This document shows positions 12,353 to 19,791 of a stretch of DNA of 64,000 nucleotides, piece by piece. The stretch's first letter is position 1, and the number at the start of each line of letters is the position of its first letter. The translations under genes were made by a program, and so were the position numbers. The notes under the pieces were generated by a model that searched no databases, was not told the origin of the DNA, and saw nothing but the letters and a program-made list of their open reading frames with translations. Where the stretch lies: assembly GCF_026659735.1 (NCBI RefSeq), contig NZ_JANSKK010000017.1:62001-126000 (forward strand), given 5' to 3'. Source of the stretch: Staphylococcus pettenkoferi. GTDB taxonomy: Bacteria; Bacillota; Bacilli; Staphylococcales; Staphylococcaceae.

Positions 12353-13369
12353 TCATGAGCGTGTAATCATTTGGGCTGCACTTTCATCAGTGATTAACAC
12401 TGTGTTCTTCGGCGCGATTTCAAGATAAGCTTTAATCGCTTCACCTTTCGATTCGCCGCCTGCTACAGCGTAGATATGCGATTTGGATTTCAAATCTTCC
12501 AACTGTAATCCAATTGTCTTCACGCGATGAACGACTTCTCCATGTTCATCGAAGTAATACCCAAATGCTTCGCCTACAGCATTGTGATGTTGAAGTTTAT
12601 TCACTACATCTTGAGAAGACTGGCGTCGTTCGGCCATCTTCAGCGCATCACCAATGCCGTGTATCGTAATGTCTGATTGCTTAATCTTGTCTAACGTTTG
12701 GATAACTGAAGGCTCTTCCATCAGCAAGTGATATGTTGATTCACTCACATTATCCGGGACGTACAATGTCGTGTAGTCCCCTTTCGTTTGTTGCGCCATG
12801 CTTGCTGCGATGGTATTCGCTTGATAGCCCACATTCTCTCCTAAGCCACCTCGCGCAGGCACGAAGAAGACCTTGTGATCTTGCTCATGCATGGCATTGC
12901 TGACGTAAGCCATCGTCGACCCGCCTGTAACAGAAACAACTGCACCATCGTACAGAATCGACTCAACCATCTCCCCAGCTTGCTTGGACATCTCAATCTT
13001 CACCGATTGCTCTTTGTCCGAATTACCAGGAATAACAAAGACATCTCGTATGTCGTACTGTTCCTTGATAAGTTGAGCGAGTTGATGATTATCTGAGTAA
13101 GCATTGAAATAATTACTCAATTGGCGAATCGTTTCTTCACCTTTCATAGTAATTTCCATGCCCGTAGGTTTAACTTTAATCAACTCTTGTTGTTTCAAGG
13201 CGTTTGTTTCTGAACGTAAGACACGTTCTGTGATACCCATAGCTTCACTCAAACTACGTCTACCAACTGGTTGTTTATGAGCAATAGTAGTGAGAATTGA
13301 GAATCGTCGGTACATCTTATCAACAAGTTCTGGAACAAGTCTTTGTTGCACTTTAATCAAATCTTGCAC
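12353..13369 (-). CDS. gapR: Central glycolytic genes regulator (CggR/GapR)
   Basis: SorC/DeoR-type repressor that senses fructose-1,6-bisphosphate and controls the gapA operon. It has an N-terminal helix-turn-helix (VGRRSLSEAMGITERVLRSE, about residues 35-55) and a C-terminal sugar-phosphate-binding domain with VSVTGGSTMAYV and VFFVPARGGLGE. I start at GTG 13369 because GGAGGAGG lies seven bases upstream and the product then begins like S. aureus GapR; the ATG 21 bp upstream would overlap this binding site. Confidence 0.95.
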   Translation of the reverse strand: MQDLIKVQQRLVPELVDKMYRRFSILTTIAHKQPVGRRSLSEAMGITERVLRSETNALKQQELIKVKPTGMEITMKGEETIRQLSNYFNAYSDNHQLAQLIKEQYDIRDVFVIPGNSDKEQSVKIEMSKQAGEMVESILYDGAVVSVTGGSTMAYVSNAMHEQDHKVFFVPARGGLGENVGYQANTIAASMAQQTKGDYTTLYVPDNVSESTYHLLMEEPSVIQTLDKIKQSDITIHGIGDALKMAERRQSSQDVVNKLQHHNAVGEAFGYYFDEHGEVVHRVKTIGLQLEDLKSKSHIYAVAGGESKGEAIKAYLEIAPKNTVLITDESAAQMITRS

Positions 13370-13430
13370 TACTATCCTCCTCCAATTCATTCGACGTAGG
13401 TCAAAGTTTAACCCTAGGTTGACTTATTAC

Positions 13431-13499
13431 GTCCCTCGTGGGACAAAAAAATATTATCTTTACAGTTAGTATACTACTCCTGCTTTTCTTAAAATGCAA
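13431..13499 (-). promoter_or_regulatory. Promoter and operator-like repeat of the gapR operon
   Basis: On the minus strand TTGCAT (13494-13499) and TAGTAT (13471-13476) are separated by 17 bp. Downstream, at 13431-13444, lies the inverted repeat GTCCC-ACGA-GGGAC, resembling the GGGAC-type half-sites bound by CggR in Bacillus subtilis. Autoregulation by GapR is an inference. Confidence 0.65.
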
Positions 13500-13652
13500 G
13501 AAAAAGAATTATCTTGATTGCGTTAAACTTTCTCGTATTATTCTAATACCCCAAAAGGTTATAAATAATCATATTTTACACAGAAAAAGGGTTTCTATTG
13601 CGCAAAACAGGTTACTTATGAAGTAAACGAATAATGAGAAGGAAGTGAGCAT

Positions 13653-13919
13653 ATGGCTAACGATAATAAACATTATCAAGATCAGGAAGTGATTGAACCA
13701 GGAGATCGTCGCTATAAAGATGACGACTATTTCAGAAATCAGCACGACCGGGACGCACGTGACCCCTATTACAATGAAGATATGGATGGTGGACGTCGTA
13801 TTTATGTTCAACGCTACGGCGGTTGCGGTGGCACAGGTTGCATGAGTGGATGTTTATTCTCAATCATCATTTCAATTCTATTAACCTTTATACTCAATTT
13901 CTTCTTACATTTTATCTAA
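13653..13919 (+). CDS. Small tail-anchored Gly/Cys-rich protein
   Basis: 88-residue protein with a highly charged, Asp/Arg/Tyr-rich N-terminal half, the short motif YGGCGGTGCMSGC near residues 54-66 and a single hydrophobic C-terminal helix (about 67-88). GAAGGAAGTGAG precedes the ATG. Topology suggests a tail anchor with the charged part in the cytoplasm. I do not recognise a characterised family. It points away from gapR and precedes a lipoprotein gene. Confidence 0.75.
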   Translation: MANDNKHYQDQEVIEPGDRRYKDDDYFRNQHDRDARDPYYNEDMDGGRRIYVQRYGGCGGTGCMSGCLFSIIISILLTFILNFFLHFI

Positions 13920-13972
13920 AAAGGCTGAAAACCCACATCGGAGAAACAGCTCGTTGTAAAGGAGATTAGCAA

Positions 13973-14494
13973 ATGAAAAAACTCATATCACTCGCACTTG
14001 GAAGCATAATTGTACTAGCCGCATGTGGCTCGCATCACGACGAGAAAAGTAGTGACGCTTCTCATCACAAGCAAGAAGAACATTCTAAGAAAAACGATAA
14101 AGCTAAAGAAAAACACAAAAAGAAAGCTAAAGATGAGAATCAGAATAATAGCGCACAGGATCAAGGGCAACTGGCCAACGCTCAAGTCGAACAACAGAAT
14201 CAACTAGTAACACAGAATCAACAAACTGCTCAAAACACTCAAGCTCAACAACAATATAATGAAGATGACGATTATCCTTTCGCTCCAGGACAAGAGTTGA
14301 CAGAAGAAGAACAAGACCGTGCAATTGAAGTATTTAACGCTTATGCGAAAAAACATGGACTAACTGATCTTCCTGCCGGCGACGCCATGTTCCCAATGCC
14401 TGGGACAGAAAATACCAATGATCAAACGCAATCCAAACCAAATCCATGGGTACAAGACCAAATCGATTGGGCTAAATCACAAGGGTTAGAATAA
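13973..14494 (+). CDS. Lipoprotein with charged linker
   Basis: 173-residue predicted lipoprotein. The signal peptide ends in the lipobox VLAACG (Cys near residue 18). A His/Lys-rich and then Gln/Asn-rich low-complexity stretch (20-95) is followed by a small C-terminal domain from about 98 with FAPGQELTEEEQDRAIEVFNAY and the ending NPWVQDQIDWAKSQGLE. A similar W-x-x-x-Q-x-x-WA ending occurs in the prophage lipoprotein at 58170-58829. Function unknown. Confidence 0.85.
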   Translation: MKKLISLALGSIIVLAACGSHHDEKSSDASHHKQEEHSKKNDKAKEKHKKKAKDENQNNSAQDQGQLANAQVEQQNQLVTQNQQTAQNTQAQQQYNEDDDYPFAPGQELTEEEQDRAIEVFNAYAKKHGLTDLPAGDAMFPMPGTENTNDQTQSKPNPWVQDQIDWAKSQGLE

Positions 14495-14564
14495 TCACTT
14501 ATATTACCTTTAATCTTATCAATACTTTCTGTAGCATAGTAGATGTAGAGATGGAGGTAGAATT

Positions 14565-14813
14565 ATGAACAAATATCCAAATCAACAACCTCAGACACCA
14601 CGAAATCTAGTGGCTATTACTATAGCGTTAACACCCGTGTGGCTTTACTTCTACTATCAAGTCATTCACGTACTTTTATTCAAAGAATCTATAGTAGCTA
14701 AAATATTAGCAGGAGCTGGTGGAATTATAATTACTGGTATGCTTGTCGTATATGCTATCACTATAAGAAAGAAATTAAATGAAGAGAGACAACAGAATAA
14801 AGCTAAAAAATAG
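14565..14813 (+). CDS. Small two-helix membrane protein
   Basis: 82-residue protein with two hydrophobic segments (about 16-40 and 46-66) and a basic C-terminal tail (KKLNEERQQNKAKK). A GATGGAGGTAG binding site precedes the ATG. Function unknown; it ends at a bidirectional terminator shared with clpP. Confidence 0.75.
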   Translation: MNKYPNQQPQTPRNLVAITIALTPVWLYFYYQVIHVLLFKESIVAKILAGAGGIIITGMLVVYAITIRKKLNEERQQNKAKK

Positions 14814-14835
14814 TGCCGACCCGAGAGTCGGCACT
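14812..14835. terminator. Bidirectional terminator between small membrane gene and clpP
   Basis: Perfect stem AGTGCCGAC / GTCGGCACT with a T-rich run on the plus side and, on the minus side, a tract derived from the coding-strand A-run. It separates the convergent gene ending at 14813 from clpP. Confidence 0.88.
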
Positions 14836-14849
14836 TTATTTATACGTTC

Positions 14850-15434
14850 TTATTCTTCTGGTTGCATAACTTCATCGATTAAACCATAGTCTTTCGCTTC
14901 ATCTGCAGATAAGAAGTTATCACGATCTGTATCTTTTTCAATTTGATCAATAGATTGACCTGTGCGTTCTGCTAAGATTTTGTTTAATTTAGCACGTGTC
15001 TTCAAGATATGGTTAGCAGCGATTTCAATTTCAGTCGCTTGACCTTGCGCACCGCCGAGTGGTTGGTGGATCATTACTTCAGCATTTGGTAATGCGTAAC
15101 GTTTACCTTTTGCACCAGCTGCAAGTAAGAATGAGCCCATTGAAGCTGCCATACCTACACAGATAGTTTGAACATCTGGTTTGATATGTTGAATTGTGTC
15201 ATAAATTGCGAAACCAGCTGACACGCTTCCACCTGGTGAGTTGATATATAAGTAGATATCTTTATCCGCATCTTGTGCTTGTAAGAATAATAATTGTGAA
15301 ACGATTGAGTTTGCTACGTTATCGTCAATCGCTGAACCTAACATTATGATACGGTCTTTTAAAAGACGTGAATAAATGTCATACGCACGTTCGCCACGGT
15401 TTGTTGTTTCTATAACTGTAGGAATTAAATTCAT
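14850..15434 (-). CDS. clpP: ATP-dependent Clp protease proteolytic subunit
   Basis: 194-residue serine peptidase that forms the tetradecameric proteolytic chamber used with ClpX and ClpC. The catalytic triad is visible: Ser in [15 protein letters not shown] (about 98), His in VMIHQPLGG (about 123) and Asp in [16 protein letters not shown] (about 172). The N-terminal processing region [25 protein letters not shown] is typical. CtsR control is indicated by the promoter region. It also degrades tmRNA-tagged proteins encoded via ssrA in this window. Confidence 0.98.
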   Translation of the reverse strand: MNLIPTVIETTNRGERAYDIYSRLLKDRIIMLGSAIDDNVANSIVSQLLFLQAQDADKDIYLYINSPGGSVSAGFAIYDTIQHIKPDVQTICVGMAASMGSFLLAAGAKGKRYALPNAEVMIHQPLGGAQGQATEIEIAANHILKTRAKLNKILAERTGQSIDQIEKDTDRDNFLSADEAKDYGLIDEVMQPEE

Positions 15435-15469
15435 TCGTAATTGCCTCCTTGATTCTAAATACTGTAATC

Positions 15470-15499
15470 ATTTTAACCTAAAAGTCAAACATGGTCAAA
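15470..15499 (-). promoter_or_regulatory. clpP promoter with CtsR box
   Basis: On the minus strand TTGACC (15493-15498) and TAAAAT (15470-15475) are separated by exactly 17 bp. The plus strand at 15483-15499 reads AGTCAAACATGGTCAAA, matching the CtsR heptad repeat (RGTCAAA-NAN-RGTCAAA) and covering the -35 region, so heat-shock repression by CtsR is expected. Confidence 0.9.
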
Positions 15500-15589
15500 A
15501 GTAATACACCTGCATGATTTAAGTTACTATTATTATATTGACCTATTCTCTCAACATTTGTAAACTAAGAGTGTCGCAAATTTAACTGA

Positions 15590-15661
15590 CTCCTCGTAGT
15601 GTAATGGATAACACGTAAGATTCCGGTTCTTAAGATAGGGGTTCGATTCCCTTCGAGGAGA
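15590..15661 (+). tRNA. tRNA-Arg (anticodon CCG)
   Basis: Cloverleaf can be drawn by eye: acceptor CTCCTCG/CGAGGAG, D-stem GTGT/ACAC, anticodon stem TAAGA/TCTTA with loop TTCCGGT (anticodon CCG) and T-arm AGGGG-TTCGATT-CCCTT. CCA is not encoded. The last 15 bp of the acceptor/T-arm are the prophage core site, so the 3' end of the present gene is phage-supplied; its discriminator base is A, whereas the base after the core in attR is G. Confidence 0.95.
15646..15660 (+). other. attL: attL core site
   Basis: 15-bp core ATTCCCTTCGAGGAG within the T-arm/acceptor part of tRNA-Arg, repeated exactly at 60754-60768. The flanking bases differ on both sides, which fixes the core length. Confidence 0.93.
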
Positions 15662-15694
15662 CTTATTGGCTTAAATTGAATACTTTTCAAGATT

Positions 15695-15723
15695 AAGAAT
15701 CCCGTCATTACGGGGTTCTTTTT
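15695..15723 (+). terminator. Terminator after tRNA-Arg inside the prophage
   Basis: Stem AAGAATCCCG / CGGGGTTCTT followed by T5. It belongs to the phage left end and now terminates tRNA-Arg transcription; the host's own terminator has been pushed to 60784-60829. Confidence 0.85.
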
Positions 15724-15758
15724 AGTTTGCATGTCAATTACAAACCATATAAAACAAA

Positions 15759-15780
15759 TTTTTAGGGACTTTTTAGGGAC
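15759..15780 (+). repeat. Integrase arm-type sites, left arm
   Basis: Two head-to-tail copies of the 11-mer TTTTTAGGGAC about 100 bp inside attL, followed by a short palindrome GGGAC-CTA-GTCCC. The same 11-mer occurs at 60694-60704, with a degenerate adjacent copy, inside attR. Their position on both sides suggests integrase or Xis binding. Confidence 0.7.
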
Positions 15781-15837
15781 CTAGTCCCTGTTTTAAGAAA
15801 GCATAAAAAAAGAAGCAGAGTGAGGGAGAATGAAATT

Positions 15838-15859
15838 GCGCCAACAATAGTGTTGGCGC
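15838..15859. terminator. Hairpin after the attL-proximal HTH gene
   Basis: Perfect stem GCGCCAACA / TGTTGGCGC, directly after the stop codon of the small HTH gene. The T-run is better on the plus strand, so it may act in both directions. Confidence 0.75.
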
Positions 15860-15861
15860 TT

Positions 15862-16074
15862 TTAGATTGTCCGTTTATTGTCCGTTATGAACTTCTGTAT
15901 CTGTCTTTTTTTAGCCATGTTATAGAGTTTCTCTGCATTAGCAAATGTTAAATTATCTAATTTACGGCGACCGTTTCTCAAATCAGATATGCGACTTTGA
16001 GAAATACCTGTTTCTTTATAAATACGGTAACCACTAACATCACTATTCAATAATTTTTCAATACTCTCTCTCAT
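15862..16074 (-). CDS. Small helix-turn-helix protein
   Basis: 70-residue product from ATG 16074 (MRESIEKLL), preceded by AAGGGACGTGAG. It reads like a XRE-type helix-turn-helix: SGYRIYKETGISQSRISDLRNGRRKLDNLTFANAEKLY (about residues 14-51). Similar small DNA-binding proteins lie at the lysis end of staphylococcal prophages. Being next to attL and separate from the late operon, it may act on excision or on the neighbouring small RNA; the target is unknown. Confidence 0.75.
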   Translation of the reverse strand: MRESIEKLLNSDVSGYRIYKETGISQSRISDLRNGRRKLDNLTFANAEKLYNMAKKRQIQKFITDNKRTI

Positions 16075-16158
16075 GAACTCACGTCCCTTTTGATGACTTA
16101 TACTTTTAATCACTTGATAAAATTAGTATATGTATTATAATGATAATCGAAAAGGGTA

Positions 16159-16176
16159 CCCCGAATTTAATCGGGG
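16159..16176 (-). terminator. Hairpin ending the small RNA unit
   Basis: Stem CCCCGA / TCGGGG with a following CCCTTTTC on the minus strand, just after the 39-codon frame at 16191-16310. Confidence 0.6.
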
Positions 16177-16190
16177 CATATAGTAGATGA

Positions 16191-16310
16191 TTACTTATCT
16201 TGGTTGTCTCTTCGGTCTAGTACACCGAAGATTATCATTCTAAGTTGTTCTACAAATGCTGGTAGCTTATAGATAGAGATAGCTATCAGCATTTTTGTTT
16301 GATCATCCAC
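16191..16310 (-). CDS. Possible small peptide, toxin-like transcription unit
   Basis: 39 codons from GTG 16310, preceded by AAAGGGGG at a 7-base spacing. The product has a hydrophobic middle (KMLIAISIYKLPAFVEQLRM) and a charged end LDRRDNQDK. It is served by a strong consensus promoter, has a 5' hairpin ahead of the ribosome binding site and a hairpin after the stop, so it looks like a self-contained transcript. The size, layout and charged tail recall type I toxins of the Fst/Par kind, but I see no convincing family match and have not identified an antisense promoter. Confidence 0.45.
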   Translation of the reverse strand: MDDQTKMLIAISIYKLPAFVEQLRMIIFGVLDRRDNQDK

Positions 16311-16338
16311 ACTAACACCCCCTTTTCAAGAGTGTTAG

Positions 16339-16395
16339 TAAGGTAATTAACTACCTTACATATACTATTATACTACCATATTGGTAAGTATTCAA
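16339..16395 (-). promoter_or_regulatory. Strong promoter and 5' hairpin of small transcript
   Basis: Minus strand TTGAAT (16390-16395), 17-bp spacer, TATAAT (16367-16372). Just downstream is the inverted repeat TAAGGTA-GTTAAT-TACCTTA (16339-16358), which would sit at or near the 5' end of the RNA. Confidence 0.7.
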
Positions 16396-16438
16396 CTATT
16401 AATTCTCGATAAATCAGATTTTTTCATAATATTAAACA

Positions 16439-16469
16439 TAAAAAATAGGCAGATACCGAAGTACCTGCC
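16439..16469 (-). terminator. Terminator of the late/lysis operon
   Basis: Stem GGCAGGTAC / GTATCTGCC around TTCG, followed by TATTTTTT on the minus strand, about 40 nt after the endolysin stop. Confidence 0.85.
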
Positions 16470-16480
16470 CTGGTGTAGCA

Positions 16481-16503
16481 TAATGTAGTACGTAACTACA
16501 TTA
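16481..16503. repeat. Inverted repeat after endolysin
   Basis: Arms TAATGTAGT / ACTACATTA around ACGTA, between the endolysin stop and its terminator. No T-run; perhaps an RNA stability hairpin or a protein-binding site. Confidence 0.5.
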
Positions 16504-16510
16504 TAACATA

Positions 16511-18402
16511 TTATTTTATTGAACCCCACAATGTGCCTACACCGTGATGTGGTGGTGCTACACCATTCCACGTTCTAATAGGCAAGTAATAGCGCTTACT
16601 CTTCCATGTATATCCTATCCACACATGACCATCTTGAAGCATAACTTCATCGTAATCGCAGTATCCACCAGGTTGGAAATTATAAGCTACTGGGCAACTT
16701 CTGAATGGGCCTTGCGTACGTGCAAGGATTGGTTGGTTACCATTCACAAATCTCGATTTTTCTGTCATATAATATGTGCCATAGTTGTTCTTTTTCCATG
16801 CGCCTGCAACAGTCGATTTAGTATTACTAGCCGAGCTAGTAGATTTTTTAACTGTAGCAACTGGTACTTTACCATCCATATACGATCTAATCTGCTTGAT
16901 AAAGTAATCTTTAAGTTGTACTTGTTTAGCTTTAGGTAATAGACCTTGTGTTACAGGGTCATAGCCTGTGTGTAACTTAGCAGAACGGTGTGGACAACTT
17001 GTGGATGAAAATTCAACATGTAATCTAACCGTATTACGATTAGCAGGTAATCCCCATTTTTTGAGCATTCTCGCAGATTCTTGGAAAGCAGATTGTTCGT
17101 TAGCTAAAAATACCTTGTCGCTAGCGCCAATTGACTGACATATCTCAATGCCATAATAATCTTTATTACCTACCGCATTTGCCGTATGCCAACCAATACG
17201 CGACTCTGGTAACGCTTGCCATACTGTATTACCACTAATATAACTATGTGCTATCCCTACTTCCAAACGAGATTCAGGTGCATTGACTAGTCCATTATGA
17301 TAACTTTCTGCAGTAGCATAAACACTACCTGCATCGTTGTGTAAAACTATACCTTTAGGCTTGTAACCACGATTAGGTAAGCGATAACCTTTCACTTCAT
17401 CTCTAATATATTTAAGAGCTTTCATCTTACGTTTCTTAGGTGTTGCTTTTTTCTTCGTAACTGTCGCAGATTGTGTGCTTTTTGCAACATTAGTCTTTTT
17501 ATAGAATGGGCGAATGAACCACATTGGAAATTCATATCCATGTGTACGGCGTGTAGCAACTTCAGTCTTACTAAGGCCACCACCAACCCAATTCTGTTCG
17601 ATGACAGTAATTGCGTTTAAAGTTGCAGATATAACAACAGCGACATGACCGTATCCCCCACCAAATGTTCTAGGAAATACGACCACGTCGCCAGGTTTTG
17701 CTAAAAAGCTTTGTGTATTGTTATAAACATGTGCTTCATTTGTAAAGTCGTTTTGGAAAGGAATATCAGCCGCTCCTGCACCTCTCAAACCATGTCCGAA
17801 CAGTTTAGCCCAATAGACATTTGCTAGATCAAAACATTGCCCGTAATATATTTTATTTAATGCCTTTCCATGCACTCATTTCTTAATGCACTTGTATAAC
17901 ATTAAATAGTTTCTATAAAAAGAAACCTCATGCTTTCACATGAGACTAGACTATATCATCATTTTCAAAGCATAATAAATAGACGTATGGGCATTCGATT
18001 TATAAACCAAACACGCCATACGTCTCAAATGATAAGGGCTAAGATACCAATCTAAAAACTCAACAAACTATATATATCAGGGGTGGGGAGTTATATATAT
18101 TTCAATATACTAACTATCCGCATTTAATATATCATATTCTATCCTTAAACATCAATACCTTAAAAATGTCTTGCGCTGTCCGTCAATTGACGATACTTAG
18201 TCGTTGAACGTTCCTACACTGTTACCATGTAGGCTTCGCTGCTGATTGCCATATGCGATAGCACTTAGGTTTCCCAGCAATTCACAAGATTTTATATGGG
18301 CTATGCAGTTGTTAACCCATAAGCACCGTCGAAGTCCCAACCTCGACCTTCAAGTTTCTTAATAAAATCAATCGCTTGTTGTTTCGTTAGATTTGCGACC
18401 AT
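16511..18402 (-). CDS. Endolysin (CHAP, amidase, SH3b), gene split by a group I intron
   Basis: Spliced gene: exon 1 is 18315-18402 (29 codons plus one base), exon 2 is 16511-17841; 472 residues in total, the usual length for phi11-type lysins. The order is CHAP (about 1-160; catalytic Cys32 in YGWQCFD across the splice junction, His in GYGHVAVV), amidase_2 (about 195-335; zinc ligands in VLHNDAG, the IGWHTA region and TSCPHR), then SH3b wall-binding (about 380-470). Exon 1 starts at ATG 18402, overlapping the holin by 35 nt with AAGGAGAG upstream. Without splicing, exon 1 stops after four extra codons, and exon 2 alone lacks the CHAP N-terminus. Confidence 0.9.
17842..18314 (-). ncRNA. Group I intron in the endolysin gene
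   Basis: 473-nt self-splicing-type intron without an ORF. P1 is exon TATGGGT paired with intron GCCCATA, ending in the diagnostic U.G at the 5' splice site (18315/18314). Core elements match group IA phage introns: P AATTGCTGGGAAACC (18268-18282), Q AATCAGCAGCGAAGCC (18232-18247), R GTTCAACGACTAAG (18194-18209) and S GATATAGTCTAG (17946-17960), with GACTA/TAGTC as P7. The 3' boundary after G17842 is set by restoring the CHAP reading frame; P10 is weak, so it may be off by a few bases. The ~230-nt R-S interval may hold peripheral P7.1/P8 structure or remnants of a lost endonuclease gene. Confidence 0.9.
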
Positions 18403-18865
18403 CTTTTTCACTCTCCTTTAACACTTCGTCATCGTGATAACGACTCGCACCACGTTTCAATTCTTCATCATAATCATAATCAGCGACATCAAACTCAACT
18501 TCGTCAGTATCGTCAGTGAACGGTTCAGATGTATCAAACTCTGTAGGCGTTAATTCTTTTCGTTCTGGTGTAATAGCATCATCACTAACCACTTTCTGAT
18601 ATTCAACTGGGTCAACATTTTCATCACGTGGTTTTGTGTAAGTTTGTGTAATACCACTATCTTTTACACCTTTTGTAGTACTATCTACAACTATTCCTAA
18701 ACTAACCAAAATCGTTAATAATGCCCCTATACTTCCACTCAATTGTTCTAATTGTCCTGAAATATCAAAACCAAAAATCTCACTTATTTGTTTGACAAAT
18801 AAAAAAACTGCACCGATAAGTGCAGTCAAAGTAGTTTTATTTTTAAATCTTAATTTCCAATTCAA
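18368..18865 (-). CDS. Holin, phi LC3 type with long acidic tail
   Basis: 165-residue inner-membrane protein that permeabilises the membrane to release the endolysin. Two hydrophobic segments (about 12-28 and 42-61) match phi LC3/class II holins. The C-terminal ~95 residues are unusually long and acidic (EFDVADYDYDEEL), more than the ~90-residue total of many relatives. Its 3' end overlaps the endolysin start, giving translational coupling. Confidence 0.85.
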   Translation of the reverse strand: MNWKLRFKNKTTLTALIGAVFLFVKQISEIFGFDISGQLEQLSGSIGALLTILVSLGIVVDSTTKGVKDSGITQTYTKPRDENVDPVEYQKVVSDDAITPERKELTPTEFDTSEPFTDDTDEVEFDVADYDYDEELKRGASRYHDDEVLKESEKDGRKSNETTSD

Positions 18866-18900
18866 TTTTAAACCTCCAATTTTATATTCTTGTTGAATTT

Positions 18901-19539
18901 TTACCAGTATTTTTCCTCACCTTTTTTTCGTGCATTCTTCGCTTCTTCTAAAGTATCATAATATCCCAAACTTATTCGTTTGTAATTCACCGATATTCTA
19001 GCACTCCATTTTTTGTGCCCAGAATTCCAGTGGACACCTTTACATCCAGAAGTGTTGCTTTTTTTCTTTCTCGTATTTCTATTTTGTACTGTTTTATTAG
19101 CCCAAATACAATTTTCTGGAGTATATCCTTTATTTACATCTACCCGTTCTATACTATAGTTTCCATCAGGACGTTCTCCCATATCTTCATAAAAAGCTTT
19201 GTAAGATTTCAACCATCTATCACAAACCTTTATCCCTCTAGCACCGTAATTTTCATAATCTTTACTGTTAGTGTTATAACATCTTGTCTTCATTGCCAAC
19301 CACGCTCTGTATTCTGGTCTTTCTTGACCTTTTCGTGCGTGTTTAAGAGAACCTGGATTACACCCACATGATGTTGTAGTTCCTGCATTAAGGTGCCCTG
19401 TTCTTACGTCAGTATATCTTCCACAGACGCATAAACACTTCCAAAAAACCGCTCCGTGTTTATCCTTTTTATCACTTTTTTCAATAACTTTTAAATTCCC
19501 AAATTTTTTACCTGTTAAATTAAATTTCAATAACCCCAT
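18901..19539 (-). CDS. Free-standing HNH endonuclease with AP2 domain
   Basis: 212 residues. The N-terminus has a Cys-rich zinc ribbon (CLCVCG...SCGC, about 36-59), the centre an HNH region (YENYGARGIKVCDRW and YSIERVDVNKGYTPENCIWA, about 95-150) and the C-terminus an AP2-like DNA-binding domain (SGCKGVHWNSGHKKWSAR onward, about 163-210). This is the architecture of phage homing endonucleases. It shares the zinc ribbon and HNH core with the nuclease inside the portal intron. Lying beyond a terminator and 0.5 kb from the endolysin intron, it could mobilise that intron in trans (inference). Confidence 0.88.
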   Translation of the reverse strand: MGLLKFNLTGKKFGNLKVIEKSDKKDKHGAVFWKCLCVCGRYTDVRTGHLNAGTTTSCGCNPGSLKHARKGQERPEYRAWLAMKTRCYNTNSKDYENYGARGIKVCDRWLKSYKAFYEDMGERPDGNYSIERVDVNKGYTPENCIWANKTVQNRNTRKKKSNTSGCKGVHWNSGHKKWSARISVNYKRISLGYYDTLEEAKNARKKGEEKYW

Positions 19540-19613
19540 CTCCTTTACTTAATTATAACAAAGAAAAGGATTTAAAGATAGGTTGTATAAAATTCATAGT
19601 TTACCTCCATAAT

Positions 19614-19639
19614 AAAAAGTCACCCCTTTAGGAGTGACT
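19614..19639 (-). terminator. Terminator after the XkdX-like gene
   Basis: Stem AGTCACTCC / GGGGTGACT with a TTTTTA run on the minus strand, immediately after the stop at 19645. It separates the tail operon from the HNH, holin and endolysin genes. Confidence 0.85.
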
Positions 19640-19644
19640 GATTT

Positions 19645-19791
19645 TTAAGCTTTTGCTGTTGCTTCGTTATATTCTACGCCAGTCATTTCTTTATATTCTT
19701 CTGGTGTGACATAACCTCTTTTAACAAATAATGCAAATTGTTCGTTTGTGTAATATCCCATTTTATAATATTTAACTCCGATATCATGCAT
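19645..19791 (-). CDS. XkdX family protein
   Basis: 48 residues: MHDIGVKYYKMGYYTNEQF then LFVKRGYVTPEEYKEMTG, the typical pattern of the XkdX family found downstream of tail fibre/baseplate genes in Gram-positive phages. Its ATG overlaps the preceding stop (ATGCATGA), implying coupling. Exact function unknown. Confidence 0.85.
   Translation of the reverse strand: MHDIGVKYYKMGYYTNEQFALFVKRGYVTPEEYKEMTGVEYNEATAKA

Noticed and set aside
16511..17875. Endolysin read as an independent 454-codon gene from GTG 17875
   Set aside because: The start has no good binding site, its first codons are intron sequence, and the CHAP N-terminus is missing; exon 1 supplies it.
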